DNA of 64,000 nucleotides from Oscillospiraceae bacterium (lineage in GTDB: Bacteria; Bacillota; Clostridia; UBA1212; SIG427), in the NCBI GenBank assembly GCA_015069135.1, contig SVJE01000008.1, positions 37,765 to 101,764 of the forward strand, read 5' to 3'. The translations under genes were made by a program, and so were the position numbers. A model generated the notes under the pieces. That model saw only the letters and a program-made list of their open reading frames with translations. It made no database searches and was not told the DNA's origin. Below are positions 1 to 8,779 of this stretch, piece by piece; the stretch's first letter is position 1; each line of letters begins with the position of its first letter.

Positions 1-78
1 GGTTTGAATGTTTTTAAGGAAATAAAAACATAAGAGCAAAAAAGCCACTATATGGCTTAAGGAGTGTGTGAAAATATT

Positions 79-1158
79 ATGAGGAAACTTTTTGTAATTG
101 TTTCTATATTCTTGACTTTATTTACATCAGGATGTAGCACTGTAGGTGATAAAAGCACCAGTTTTTCACTTATTTACGGAACCGCAGCCTTGTTTTCCCT
201 ACTTTTGTTAGCAGGTTGTTATTTTCTTGTCCGTAAAAATAAGCTCTGGTTTATTTTACTGTTTTCTTCCGTTTTTGTAGTTAACAGCGGATATACTATT
301 TTATCTGTAGCCACTTCTTTGGAAATGGCATTACAGGCCAATCGTTTAGCATATTTAGGCTCCGTATTTTTACCTTTTGCCATGTTAATGATTATATTAA
401 ATGTAACTAATATTAGGTACAAAAAATTCGTTCCCTTTTCATTACTTTTTGTATCTGCCATAGTATTTTTAATTGCAGCCAGCCCCGGAATATTGCCTAT
501 ATACTACAAGGAAGTATCTTTCCAAATTATAGATGGTGCAGCTACTTTAATTAAAGTATATGGTCCTCTACACCCTCTTTATTTGTTCTATTTAATAGGA
601 TATTTTGTTACAATGGTAACAATTATTATCAGAGCTTCTGTAAAAAGAACAGTAAGTTCAACTGCTCATGGTGTTATTCTTACCATTGCTGTTTTTGTAA
701 ATTTTGTGGTATGGCTTATAGAGCAACTTACCAACATTAATTTTGAAATGCTTTCAATTTCATATATCATAAGCGAACTATTTTTATTAGGTATCCATTT
801 AGTAATGACAGAAAACCAACGTCTGAGAGAAATTGTTAATCATGTTGAAGCTGTGAAAAATTTTCAAGATATCGAAACACACCAGGAGATAACAAACTCC
901 GAAAGCGAAACTATTGATCCCACCTGTTTCGAGACCTTTATATCAGGCATTGAACAACTAACAGCCACGGAAAAAGCAATATACCAAATGTATATCGCAA
1001 GACAAACCACAAAAGAAGTAATGGCTCAATTGAACATTAAGGAAAATACACTTAAGTATCATAACAAAAACATATACGGTAAATTAGGAGTGTCTTCAAG
1101 AAAGGAATTGTTGGAGATATATAAACAAATAAAAACCGTAAAAGAAAAGCTGTATTAA
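79..1158 (+). CDS. Membrane-bound LuxR-type transcriptional regulator with 7TM sensor region
   Basis: A 359-residue protein with an N-terminal hydrophobic leader, seven further hydrophobic segments over about residues 30-255, and a C-terminal LuxR-type helix-turn-helix (about 290-350, containing LTATEKAIYQMYIA and NIKENTLKYHNKNIYGKLGV). The membrane part resembles the 7TM region usually found at the N-terminus of histidine kinases, but here it is joined directly to a DNA-binding domain with no kinase. It is probably a one-component sensor that acts from the membrane; ligand and targets are unknown. An in-frame GTG at 64 overlaps the AAGGAG at 59-64, so the ATG at 79 is preferred although its spacing is long. 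It stands alone and converges with hisF. The fold assignment is good; the function is inferred. Confidence 0.75.
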   Translation: MRKLFVIVSIFLTLFTSGCSTVGDKSTSFSLIYGTAALFSLLLLAGCYFLVRKNKLWFILLFSSVFVVNSGYTILSVATSLEMALQANRLAYLGSVFLPFAMLMIILNVTNIRYKKFVPFSLLFVSAIVFLIAASPGILPIYYKEVSFQIIDGAATLIKVYGPLHPLYLFYLIGYFVTMVTIIIRASVKRTVSSTAHGVILTIAVFVNFVVWLIEQLTNINFEMLSISYIISELFLLGIHLVMTENQRLREIVNHVEAVKNFQDIETHQEITNSESETIDPTCFETFISGIEQLTATEKAIYQMYIARQTTKEVMAQLNIKENTLKYHNKNIYGKLGVSSRKELLEIYKQIKTVKEKLY

Positions 1159-1167
1159 TAACCAAAA

Positions 1168-1190
1168 GCCACCTCCAAATCGGAAGTGGC
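1168..1190. terminator. Shared terminator between the LuxR-type gene and hisF
   Basis: A hairpin with arms GCCACCTCC and GGAAGTGGC (one G-U pair in the leftward transcript) lies between two convergent genes. Leftward it is followed by TTTTGG and rightward by a T-rich stretch, so it may stop transcripts from both sides. Confidence 0.65.
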
Positions 1191-1208
1191 CCTCAACCTT
1201 TTCTTTTT

Positions 1209-1970
1209 CTATATTCTCACAGACACACCCTGTTCCCTAAGATATTTCTTAAGGTCCATAATCTCCATTTCCTTAAAATGAAATAAAGAAGCTGCCAATA
1301 CCGCATCAGCACCACCCTTTGTAACTGCATCATAGAAATGTGACATTTTACCGGCACCACCGGAAGCAATAACAGGTATACCAACATTATCTGCCACCTG
1401 ACGGGTAAGCTCTATGTCATAGCCATCTTTAGTACCGTCACAATCCATACTGGTAAGCAAAATTTCACCTGCCCCTAAGCTATAAGCCTCAACAGCCCAT
1501 TTTACGGCATCAACTCCGGTATTTACGCGTCCACCGTTAAGATATGTATCAAATCCCGAACCATCAGCACGACGTTTTGCATCAATGGCAACAACCACAC
1601 ACTGACTACCAAAGCGGTCAGCACTCTCACGAATCAGCTGAGGATTTTTAAGGGCTGCAGAGTTCATACCAACTTTATCGGCACCTGCCAACAACGTTTG
1701 TCGCACATCTTCCACAGTACGGATACCGCCACCTACAGTAAAAGGAATAAACACCCTTTCTGCCACACGTCGTACCATATCAAGACAAGTTTCTCTGGCA
1801 TCCGAAGAAGCTGTAATATCCAGGAAAGTAAGTTCATCTGCACCAGCTTTGTCATAAGCCGCTGCAGCTTCTACAGGATCTCCTGCATCAATAAGATTTA
1901 CAAAATTTACACCTTTAACTACCCTTCCGTCCTTAACATCCAGGCACGGAATAATTCTTACGGTATGCAT
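1209..1970 (-). CDS. hisF: Imidazole glycerol phosphate synthase, cyclase subunit HisF
   Basis: A 253-residue (beta/alpha)8 barrel of the usual HisF length. HisF uses ammonia delivered by HisH to turn PRFAR into imidazole glycerol phosphate and AICAR in histidine synthesis. The catalytic Asp11 lies in [14 protein letters not shown] and the second catalytic Asp in VVVAIDAKR; the phosphate-binding loops are [10 protein letters not shown] and VIASGGAG. The start codon shares one base with the stop of the upstream aminotransferase gene (TAATG), which points to coupled translation. No other his gene is present here, so hisF sits apart from hisH and the rest of the pathway; its operon partners are an aminotransferase and an Lrp-type regulator. 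Confidence 0.95.
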   Translation of the reverse strand: MHTVRIIPCLDVKDGRVVKGVNFVNLIDAGDPVEAAAAYDKAGADELTFLDITASSDARETCLDMVRRVAERVFIPFTVGGGIRTVEDVRQTLLAGADKVGMNSAALKNPQLIRESADRFGSQCVVVAIDAKRRADGSGFDTYLNGGRVNTGVDAVKWAVEAYSLGAGEILLTSMDCDGTKDGYDIELTRQVADNVGIPVIASGGAGKMSHFYDAVTKGGADAVLAASLFHFKEMEIMDLKKYLREQGVSVRI

Positions 1971-3148
1971 TACTTTCTCCTTTTTGAAATAAACTGCTCA
2001 ATACGTTCCAAGGCTGTCTTAATATGTTCAATGGAATATGCGTAGGATGCTCTTATATATCCTTCTCCGCTCTCACCGAAAGCATCACCGGCAACCAAAG
2101 CCACCTTGCTGTCCATCAAAAGCTCCTGACAGAATTCCTGAGATGTCATACCTGTGCTCTTGATACATGGGAAACAGTAAAATGCGCCCTCAGGCTCAAA
2201 ACAGGTAAGTCCCATAGAATTAAAGCCATCCACTATAATTCTACGTCTGTAGTCATACTCCTGTCGCATCATTGCAATATCGTCATCGCCGTTGCGAAGC
2301 GCTTCCACAGCTGCAAACTGGCTAGTTGTAGGAGCACACATAAGTGCATACTGATGAACTTTAAGCATAGTAGCAGTAAAATCTTCATGTGCACATACAT
2401 AACCAAGTCTCCAACCGGTCATAGCATAAGCTTTTGAAAAACCACTGACAAGAATAGTTCTGTCTTTCATGCCATCAATTTCAGCAATAGAAACATGCCG
2501 CTCTTTTCCGTATGTAAGTTCAGCATAAATCTCATCTGAAAGAATTGTAATATTTGTATCTTTCAAAACCTTTGCAATTGCTTCCAGTTCGCTTTTTGTC
2601 ATAATAGCCCCTGTTGGATTATTAGGAAATGGAAGCACCAACATTTTGGTTTTGGGAGTAATATGCTTTTTAAGCAGTTCCGGTGTCAACTTGAAACTAT
2701 CTTCCTGTCTTGTATAGACCGGTACCGGCACACCACCTGCCAATGTTGCAATAGGACCGTAACAAACAAAACTTGGAGAAGGTACTAAAACTTCATCTCC
2801 GGGACAAATAACAGTGCGCATGGCAAGGTCAATAGCTTCGCTACCGCCTACAGTAACAATCACCTGCTTGTCCGCATTGTATTCCAGATTAAATTTTCTT
2901 TTCAGATAACAAGAAATCTCACTTTTAAGTTCTTTAAGACCGGCATTGGATGTATACTGTGTGCGGCCCTTCTCCAAAGAACGGATACCCACATTTCTGA
3001 TGTGCCATGGAGTGTCAAAATCAGGCTCTCCGACACCTAGAGAAATAACTCCTGTCATAGATTGTGCCACATCAAACAGTTTTCTTATACCTGAAGGTGC
3101 CAATCCTGACACCTTTGGATTTATTAAATCTGAAGGGTTGTAACTCAA
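1970..3148 (-). CDS. Class I/II PLP-dependent aminotransferase
   Basis: A 392-residue fold-type I aminotransferase. The PLP lysine is in [16 protein letters not shown], and the conserved [10 protein letters not shown] and [10 protein letters not shown] segments are present. The family moves amino groups between amino acids (Asp, aromatic or branched) and 2-oxoglutarate; the sequence does not tell which substrate is used. The gene overlaps the upstream Lrp-type regulator by four bases (ATGA) and hisF by one, so the three form a tightly coupled operon. The Lrp/aminotransferase pair suggests control by an amino acid. A role in histidine synthesis (HisC-like) is possible from context but not shown by the motifs. 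Confidence 0.88.
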   Translation of the reverse strand: MSYNPSDLINPKVSGLAPSGIRKLFDVAQSMTGVISLGVGEPDFDTPWHIRNVGIRSLEKGRTQYTSNAGLKELKSEISCYLKRKFNLEYNADKQVIVTVGGSEAIDLAMRTVICPGDEVLVPSPSFVCYGPIATLAGGVPVPVYTRQEDSFKLTPELLKKHITPKTKMLVLPFPNNPTGAIMTKSELEAIAKVLKDTNITILSDEIYAELTYGKERHVSIAEIDGMKDRTILVSGFSKAYAMTGWRLGYVCAHEDFTATMLKVHQYALMCAPTTSQFAAVEALRNGDDDIAMMRQEYDYRRRIIVDGFNSMGLTCFEPEGAFYCFPCIKSTGMTSQEFCQELLMDSKVALVAGDAFGESGEGYIRASYAYSIEHIKTALERIEQFISKRRK

Positions 3149-3624
3149 AACATCATCACCCTTCTTTCATCATCGTCTTTACCGCTAAGAAGCACTCCAT
3201 CTTCCTTGTATTTTCTTAATACAAAATGTGTTGCAGTACTCATAACCTGATCCATAGGAGCTAGTTTTTCTGCCACAAACAAAGCTACATCAGTAAGAGT
3301 TTTACCTTCAACAGTCAGAGCCAGGTCATAGCCACCTGACATGAGAAATACATTTTTAACCTGCTCATACTGGTAGCATCTTTCTGCAATTTCATCAAAG
3401 CCCTTGCCAAACTGAGGAGTTACCTTAAGCTCAATCATTGCAGTTACATATTCACGAGATGTTTTCTGCCAATTAATCATTGTACGTTTACCTACAATAA
3501 CCCCCTCCGCCTTGTACTGTTCTAAAGCCTTTTCAACTTCAGCAACATCTGCATCCAACATGGTAGCTATATCTTTTGGAGTTAAATCCGCGTTGTTTTC
3601 GATTAATTCAAGTATTCTATGCAT
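3145..3624 (-). CDS. Lrp/AsnC-family transcriptional regulator
   Basis: A 159-residue protein: winged helix-turn-helix at about 1-60 (LTPKDIATMLDADVAEVEKAL) followed by a RAM/AsnC ligand-binding domain (about 65-150, with VKNVFLMSGGYDLALTVEG). Such regulators form dimers to octamers and respond to amino acids. It is the first gene of the operon with the aminotransferase and hisF and probably controls it; no operator was identified. The start is supported by an AAGGAGG-type site just upstream. Confidence 0.9.
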   Translation of the reverse strand: MHRILELIENNADLTPKDIATMLDADVAEVEKALEQYKAEGVIVGKRTMINWQKTSREYVTAMIELKVTPQFGKGFDEIAERCYQYEQVKNVFLMSGGYDLALTVEGKTLTDVALFVAEKLAPMDQVMSTATHFVLRKYKEDGVLLSGKDDDERRVMMF

Positions 3625-3663
3625 GGTATGTACCTCCTTAATAAGGTAAAATATTAATATCTA

Positions 3664-3692
3664 ATTTTACTCTAAAGCGTAAAAAAAAGCAA
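3664..3692 (-). promoter_or_regulatory. Sigma-A promoter of the Lrp/aminotransferase/hisF operon
   Basis: Leftward TTGCTT (3687-3692), 17-bp spacer, TAAAAT (3664-3669), about 40 bases upstream of the regulator's start. The spacer is T-rich because it follows the nifJ terminator directly. Confidence 0.65.
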
Positions 3693-3694
3693 CT

Positions 3695-3721
3695 AAGAAA
3701 GGCTGCCCTTAAAGGACAGCC
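3695..3721 (-). terminator. nifJ terminator
   Basis: Leftward hairpin GGCTGTCC-TTTAA-GGGCAGCC (one G-U pair) followed by TTTCTT and then a run of eight T. It separates nifJ from the Lrp operon. Confidence 0.8.
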
Positions 3722-3744
3722 CTTGCATAATCTCTAAAATTGTA

Positions 3745-6700
3745 TTACTCGTACAATTTAGTCAATCTGTTAAGATGTTCCATCTTGTCGTTAGCATTCT
3801 TTTCAGCAGCTTCGAACAATGCCTCTGCTCTGTCAGGGAATGCTTTCTGCAAGGAAGCATAACGAACTTCGCCCAAGATAAAGTCTTTGTAGCTTGCTGT
3901 AGGAGCTTTGCTATCCAAAGTAAATGGATTCTTGCCCTCGTCAGCAAGTCTTGGGTCAAATCTGAACAAGTGCCAATAACCTGCAGCAACTGCATTCTTT
4001 TCTTCTGTCATAGCAGCGCTCATACCCTTCTTGATACCATGGTTGATACATGGAGCATAAGCGATAATGATAGAAGGTCCGTTGTAGCTTTCAGCTTCAG
4101 TGAATGCCTTAATACACTGGTTGTAATCAGCACCCATAGCAATCTGTGCAACATATACGTAACCGTAGCTCATTGCAATCGCAGCCAAATCCTTCTTCTT
4201 AACAGCCTTACCGGATGCAGCAAACTGAGCAACCGCACCAACAGGAGTAGACTTAGAAGCCTGTCCACCTGTGTTAGAGTAAACCTCTGTATCAAATACC
4301 AGAATGTTTACATTCTTACCGGAAGCGATAACATGGTCAAGACCACCGAAACCGATATCGTATGCCCAACCGTCACCACCAAAGATCCATGTGGACTTCT
4401 TAGCGAGATAGTCGCTTTCATCCATAACAGCCTTGATTGCTTTTGCAATACCGGACTTTTTAGGAACAGCCTTAAGAGCTGCCTTAAGGTTGTCAGATGC
4501 AACACCGTTTGCAGCACCATCTTCCTTAGTTTCAAGCCATGCCTTAGCAGCATCTGCAGCTTCTTTATATTCAGACTCAGCAATTTCAGCTACGTTCTTT
4601 TCAAGACGTGCTCTGATTGCATCCTGAGCCAATACCATACCATAACCAAACTCAGCATTGTCTTCGAACAAGGAATTCTGCCATGCAGGACCCTGGCCCT
4701 TTTCGTTTACTGTGTAAGGACAAGCAGGAGCACTACCACCCCAGATAGAAGAACAACCTGTTGCATTAGCAATGTACATTCTTTCACCAAAGAGCTGTGT
4801 AACCAACTTAGCGTAAGGTGTTTCACCACAACCTGCACATGCGCCGGAGAATTCAAGCAATGGCTTTCTGAACTGGCTTCCCTTAACTGTTGTAGCTTTG
4901 AACTTATCAGCAACTTCTGCCTTAGGAGCAAGCGCAACACCGAAATCAAAGCCTGCCTGGGAATCAACCTGAGTAGTCATAGGCTTCATTGTAAGAGCCT
5001 TTTCACCCTTAAGACCGGGACATACGTTTGCACAGGATCCGCAACCTACACAGTCATAAGCAGAAACTGTAATAGCAAACTTCATGCCGGGCATACCTGT
5101 CATATCTTTTGTCTTCATGTTCTTTGGAGCCTTAGCCATATCAGCCTCTGAAAGAGCTACAGGACGGATAGTAGCGTGTGGACATACGTAAGAACAGAAG
5201 TTACACTGAATACACTTTGTAGGATCCCACTCAGGAACGTCAATAGCTGTACCTCTCTTTTCGTATGCAGCACTTCCCAAAGGAGTAGTACCGTCAGCAT
5301 ACTTAACGAATGCAGATACAGGCAATGTGTTACCCTTCTGAGCATTTACAGGCTGCATTACGGATGTTACGTAATCAAGCAATGCCTTGTCGCCCTTAAG
5401 CTTAGCAGCCTTCTTAGCCTTATCTTCAGCAGTAGCCCAGCTTGCAGGAACTTTAACTTCTACAAGACCGTTCTGACCCTGATCGATAGCTGCATGGTTC
5501 ATAGCAACAATCTGCTCACCCTTCTTAGCGAAGGAACGTGTAGCTGCATCTTTCATAAGTGTAACTGCCTTTTCAGCAGGAATAACTTTAGCAAGCTTAA
5601 AGAATGCAGACTGCATGATTGTGTTAATTCTACCACCAAGTCCGATTTCCTTAGCAATACTTACAGCATCAATTGTATAGAACTTAATGTTGTTTTTAGC
5701 AATAAACTGCTTCATAGCTGCAGGCAGGTTTTCTTCCAGCCCAGCCATGTCCCATGAACAGTTAAGTAAGAATGTACCGCCCTTCTTAAGATCCTGAACA
5801 AGATCATACTTATTTACATAAGAAGGATTGTGACAAGCAACGAAGTCAGCCTTACTTACAAGGTATGAAGATTTAATTTTCTTTTTACCAAAACGCAAGT
5901 GAGAAACTGTGATACCACCGGACTTCTTTGAGTCATAGTCAAAGTAACCCTGAGCATACATATTTGTGTTGTCACCGATAATCTTAATGGAGTTCTTGTT
6001 AGCACCAACAGTACCGTCAGCACCAAGGCCCCAGAACTTACAGGATGTTGTTCCTTTAGGAGTTGTGTCCAAGTGACCTGTAACTTTAAGAGAGAGGTTT
6101 GTTACATCGTCTTCAATACCGATTGTAAATCTCTTCTTTGCTTTAGCTGCTGTCATGTTCTTGTAAACAGCCTGAATCTGAGCAGGAGTTGTATCCTTAG
6201 AACCCAAACCGTATCTGCCGCTATAAACCTTAACATCAGCAAATTTAGTATCTCTGATAGCTGCACATACATCCAAGTACAATGGTTCACCAATGGATCC
6301 AGGCTCTTTTGTTCTGTCGAGAACAGAAATTGTGTTAACTGTTGAAGGAAGTGCAGAAATAAAGTGCTTAATGGAGAATGGTCTGTAAAGGTGAACTTTA
6401 ATCATACCAACCTTACCACCATTAGCATTTAAGTAGTCAACTGTTTCTTCAATAGTATCACAAACAGATCCCATAGCAATGATTACATGCTCAGCATCCT
6501 TTGCACCATAATAGTTGAACAATTTATATTTTGTACCAAGTTTTGCGTTAACCTGCTTCATGTAATCTTCAACTACTGCAGGAAGTGCGTTATAGTACTC
6601 GTTAGAAGCTTCTTTAGCCTGGAAGAAAATATCAGGGTTCTGAGCTGTACCTCTCATAACAGGATGTTCAGGATTAAGAGCGTTCTTACGGAATTCAGCA

Positions 6701-7305
6701 ACTGCCTTATGATCAAGCATTTCATCCAGATCTTTGTAATCCCAAACTTCAATTTTTGATACTTCATGAGAAGTACGGAATCCATCGAAGAAGTGAAGGA
6801 ATGGAACTTTACCTTTAATTGCAGCCAAATGTGCTACTGCACCCAAGTCCATAACTTCCTGAACATTTGCTGTCGAAAGCATTGCATAACCTGTCTGACG
6901 ACAAGCGTATACGTCACTGTGCTCACCGAAAATAGAGAGAGCATGTCCGGCAATAGCTCTTGCAGATACATGAATAACGCTAGGGAGCAATTCTCCAGCC
7001 ATCTTATACATGTTAGGAATCATCAGGAGCAAACCCTGTGACGCTGTGTAAGTTGTTGTTAAAGCACCTGCTGCCAAAGAACCGTGAACAGCACCTGCTG
7101 CACCAGCTTCAGACTGCATCTCTGTTACCTTAACTGTTTCACCAAAAATGTTTGTCTTACCGGAAGCTGCCCACTTATCAGTTTCTTCTGCCATGTTAGA
7201 AGAAGGAGTAATAGGATAAATAGCTGCCACATCGGTAAAAGCGTAAGACACGTGAGCGGCAGCACTGTTACCGTCCATGGTCTTCATTTTACGTTTGATT
7301 GCCAT
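3745..7305 (-). CDS. nifJ: Pyruvate:ferredoxin (flavodoxin) oxidoreductase
   Basis: A single-chain, 1186-residue enzyme of full length that converts pyruvate and CoA to acetyl-CoA and CO2 while reducing ferredoxin, a central step of anaerobic sugar fermentation. Visible parts are the N-terminal pyrimidine-binding domain (AAIYPITPSSNMAEETDKW), the gamma/CoA domains, two [4Fe-4S] ferredoxin motifs (CIQCNFCSYVCPH and CVGCGSCANVCPG), a further Cys pair in CAGCGETPYAKL, and the TPP/Mg site GDGWAYDIGFGGLDHV with FDTEVYSNTGG. The ATG at 7305 is chosen: an AGGAGG site lies 7 bases upstream, and a longer in-frame reading would overlap the promoter. It is monocistronic, with its own promoter and terminator. 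Confidence 0.97.
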   Translation of the reverse strand: MAIKRKMKTMDGNSAAAHVSYAFTDVAAIYPITPSSNMAEETDKWAASGKTNIFGETVKVTEMQSEAGAAGAVHGSLAAGALTTTYTASQGLLLMIPNMYKMAGELLPSVIHVSARAIAGHALSIFGEHSDVYACRQTGYAMLSTANVQEVMDLGAVAHLAAIKGKVPFLHFFDGFRTSHEVSKIEVWDYKDLDEMLDHKAVAEFRKNALNPEHPVMRGTAQNPDIFFQAKEASNEYYNALPAVVEDYMKQVNAKLGTKYKLFNYYGAKDAEHVIIAMGSVCDTIEETVDYLNANGGKVGMIKVHLYRPFSIKHFISALPSTVNTISVLDRTKEPGSIGEPLYLDVCAAIRDTKFADVKVYSGRYGLGSKDTTPAQIQAVYKNMTAAKAKKRFTIGIEDDVTNLSLKVTGHLDTTPKGTTSCKFWGLGADGTVGANKNSIKIIGDNTNMYAQGYFDYDSKKSGGITVSHLRFGKKKIKSSYLVSKADFVACHNPSYVNKYDLVQDLKKGGTFLLNCSWDMAGLEENLPAAMKQFIAKNNIKFYTIDAVSIAKEIGLGGRINTIMQSAFFKLAKVIPAEKAVTLMKDAATRSFAKKGEQIVAMNHAAIDQGQNGLVEVKVPASWATAEDKAKKAAKLKGDKALLDYVTSVMQPVNAQKGNTLPVSAFVKYADGTTPLGSAAYEKRGTAIDVPEWDPTKCIQCNFCSYVCPHATIRPVALSEADMAKAPKNMKTKDMTGMPGMKFAITVSAYDCVGCGSCANVCPGLKGEKALTMKPMTTQVDSQAGFDFGVALAPKAEVADKFKATTVKGSQFRKPLLEFSGACAGCGETPYAKLVTQLFGERMYIANATGCSSIWGGSAPACPYTVNEKGQGPAWQNSLFEDNAEFGYGMVLAQDAIRARLEKNVAEIAESEYKEAADAAKAWLETKEDGAANGVASDNLKAALKAVPKKSGIAKAIKAVMDESDYLAKKSTWIFGGDGWAYDIGFGGLDHVIASGKNVNILVFDTEVYSNTGGQASKSTPVGAVAQFAASGKAVKKKDLAAIAMSYGYVYVAQIAMGADYNQCIKAFTEAESYNGPSIIIAYAPCINHGIKKGMSAAMTEEKNAVAAGYWHLFRFDPRLADEGKNPFTLDSKAPTASYKDFILGEVRYASLQKAFPDRAEALFEAAEKNANDKMEHLNRLTKLYE

Positions 7306-7366
7306 AATTGGACCTCCTAAAACAATAAAATTTATGTGATACAAAATTAATATCTCTATCTTAGAA

Positions 7367-7395
7367 ATTTTAGTCTTTTTACGCAACTTTGTCAA
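7367..7395 (-). promoter_or_regulatory. nifJ sigma-A promoter
   Basis: Leftward TTGACA (7390-7395), 17-bp spacer, TAAAAT (7367-7372): a near-consensus promoter that leaves a leader of about 55 bases before the nifJ ATG. It fits strong expression of a central fermentation enzyme. Confidence 0.82.
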
Positions 7396-7492
7396 GGAAT
7401 AACTACCTTATTATTAATTATAAAATACCAATTGATTTCAGTTAAAAAAAAGGTTATACTTTGAGGTGTATAATGTTTTTGGGAGTATGGCC

Positions 7493-8641
7493 ATGAAAAG
7501 AAAAATCCTTATTTTAATTTTTCTTAGTTTTGTTTTTGTTTTTGCAGGAAATTTAGTTGAAAAGTGTTATCCGGAAGAAGTAAGTGCATTCACTTGGAGT
7601 ACACCTGTTCCTACTGCAACAAAAAAACCTATTTGGAATACGCCAAGACCTACAGCTTCACCTGAGCCTACGTCAAAGCCTACACCTACTCCTACATCTG
7701 CTCCTACAGCATCGCCTACTGCGGAAGTTTCTGCTACGCCGGATCCTTTTGCATCCCCTTCCCCTACACCTTCTCCAACTCCGGAAAGGCCACAATTGCC
7801 TCCGGTTGCAGTTCCGGGATTAACTTATCCGGCAACAGCTGCGCCTGAAGCAACTTTGAACCCGGATGCATTTCAGGATGACGTTACTCCAGTTCCGACG
7901 ACACCGACACCATCTCCTTCACCGGAAGTTACCGAGGCACCCACCAAAAACAAACCAACCTGGTCAGGTTTAGTCAAATTTGTAACTGTTGTATTTTACA
8001 CTGCAGCGATAATTACAGCTGTATATGCTTTGTTTTTCTTTATAATCTGTACTCTGTTTGGTAAAAAGCCAAGTTCCGGATTTGATCTTCTAAAGAAGAA
8101 ATTGAAAAAACTAAAAAATAAAAAAATATCTTTTAAAGGTAAAGCCCGTCCAAAGGATATACCTAATTTGGAAAAGGAAAACAAAACTCCTGTTAAATTC
8201 CGTCGTCACGAAGATTTTGGTTATCATCCGGTAATTGATACAGAAGATTCAGGTACAAGTTTCGAAACACCGGAAGAAGAACCGGAAATTTCCGTAACCA
8301 CAGCTGACGAAATCAGCAATACCGGTGAGTTCACTATCGAAAACATTCCAGAAAGTACAATATCGTTATGTAATACTGTGGTTCCACCTTTGCCGGAGGA
8401 AAATATATCAGAGGAAGATTCCCAGCTTACTCTTACAGGTGAGTTTGATGTTTTCACAGCAGATGATTTACCTTCGGAGGAACCTGTTATAGAAGAAACG
8501 GACGAAGATGTTGAATTACCTTCTGAAGAAAATATTGAAGAAGATTTTACAGAAATTCTTCCTGACCCTCCTCAGGAAACACCGAAAGAAAATAAGCCAC
8601 TTACATTTAGGCGGGCAATAGATATGACAGAGGAAGAATAA
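7493..8641 (+). CDS. Pro/Thr-rich single-pass membrane protein of unknown function
   Basis: 382 residues. Residues 4-18 form a hydrophobic signal segment. Residues about 37-155 are Pro/Thr/Ser/Ala-rich (SKPTPTPTSAPTASPTAEV and similar). A transmembrane helix spans about 163-189, followed by a basic cluster (KKKLKKLKNKK) and a strongly acidic Glu-rich tail to the end. The predicted topology is outside Pro/Thr stalk, membrane, cytoplasmic tail. The ATG at 7493 is preferred because GGGAG lies 7 bases upstream; a TATAAT at 7469-7474 could be its -10, but I see no good -35. The next gene encodes a PP2C-type phosphatase with a similar Pro/Thr tail, suggesting a shared envelope function. No known domain was recognised. 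Confidence 0.75.
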   Translation: MKRKILILIFLSFVFVFAGNLVEKCYPEEVSAFTWSTPVPTATKKPIWNTPRPTASPEPTSKPTPTPTSAPTASPTAEVSATPDPFASPSPTPSPTPERPQLPPVAVPGLTYPATAAPEATLNPDAFQDDVTPVPTTPTPSPSPEVTEAPTKNKPTWSGLVKFVTVVFYTAAIITAVYALFFFIICTLFGKKPSSGFDLLKKKLKKLKNKKISFKGKARPKDIPNLEKENKTPVKFRRHEDFGYHPVIDTEDSGTSFETPEEEPEISVTTADEISNTGEFTIENIPESTISLCNTVVPPLPEENISEEDSQLTLTGEFDVFTADDLPSEEPVIEETDEDVELPSEENIEEDFTEILPDPPQETPKENKPLTFRRAIDMTEEE

Positions 8642-8652
8642 ACTTTTTAAAA

Positions 8653-8683
8653 GAGTAACTGTACAAGGCAGTTGCTCTTTTTT
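8653..8683 (+). terminator. Terminator after the Pro/Thr-rich protein gene
   Basis: Hairpin arms GAGTAACTG and CAGTTGCTC (nine pairs with one G-U) followed by six T. Confidence 0.82.
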
Positions 8684-8708
8684 ATACGTTTTCTCAACCT
8701 TTGATTTC

Positions 8709-8737
8709 TTGCCATTTTAATCAATGACTGCTATAAT
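8709..8737 (+). promoter_or_regulatory. Sigma-A promoter of the PP2C gene
   Basis: TTGCCA (8709-8714), 17-bp spacer, TATAAT (8732-8737), 42 bases before the ATG. With the preceding terminator this makes the phosphatase gene its own transcription unit. Confidence 0.82.
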
Positions 8738-8779
8738 GAAATATTGGATATATAAGATTAGTTTTAAGGAGTTGAGTTA

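Noticed and set aside
42..58. Hairpin AAGCCA-CTATA-TGGCTT before the first gene
   Set aside because: Only six pairs; a T run exists only in the leftward direction, where no gene ends, so a terminator call was not justified.
3775..5151. Long open frames on the plus strand opposite nifJ
   Set aside because: They mirror nifJ codons, lack ribosome binding sites and encode Cys/Ser-rich low-quality sequence; nifJ on the other strand is certain.
7466..7492. Upstream GTG start for the Pro/Thr-rich protein
   Set aside because: It overlaps a TATAAT sequence, and a GGGAG site is correctly placed only for the ATG at 7493.
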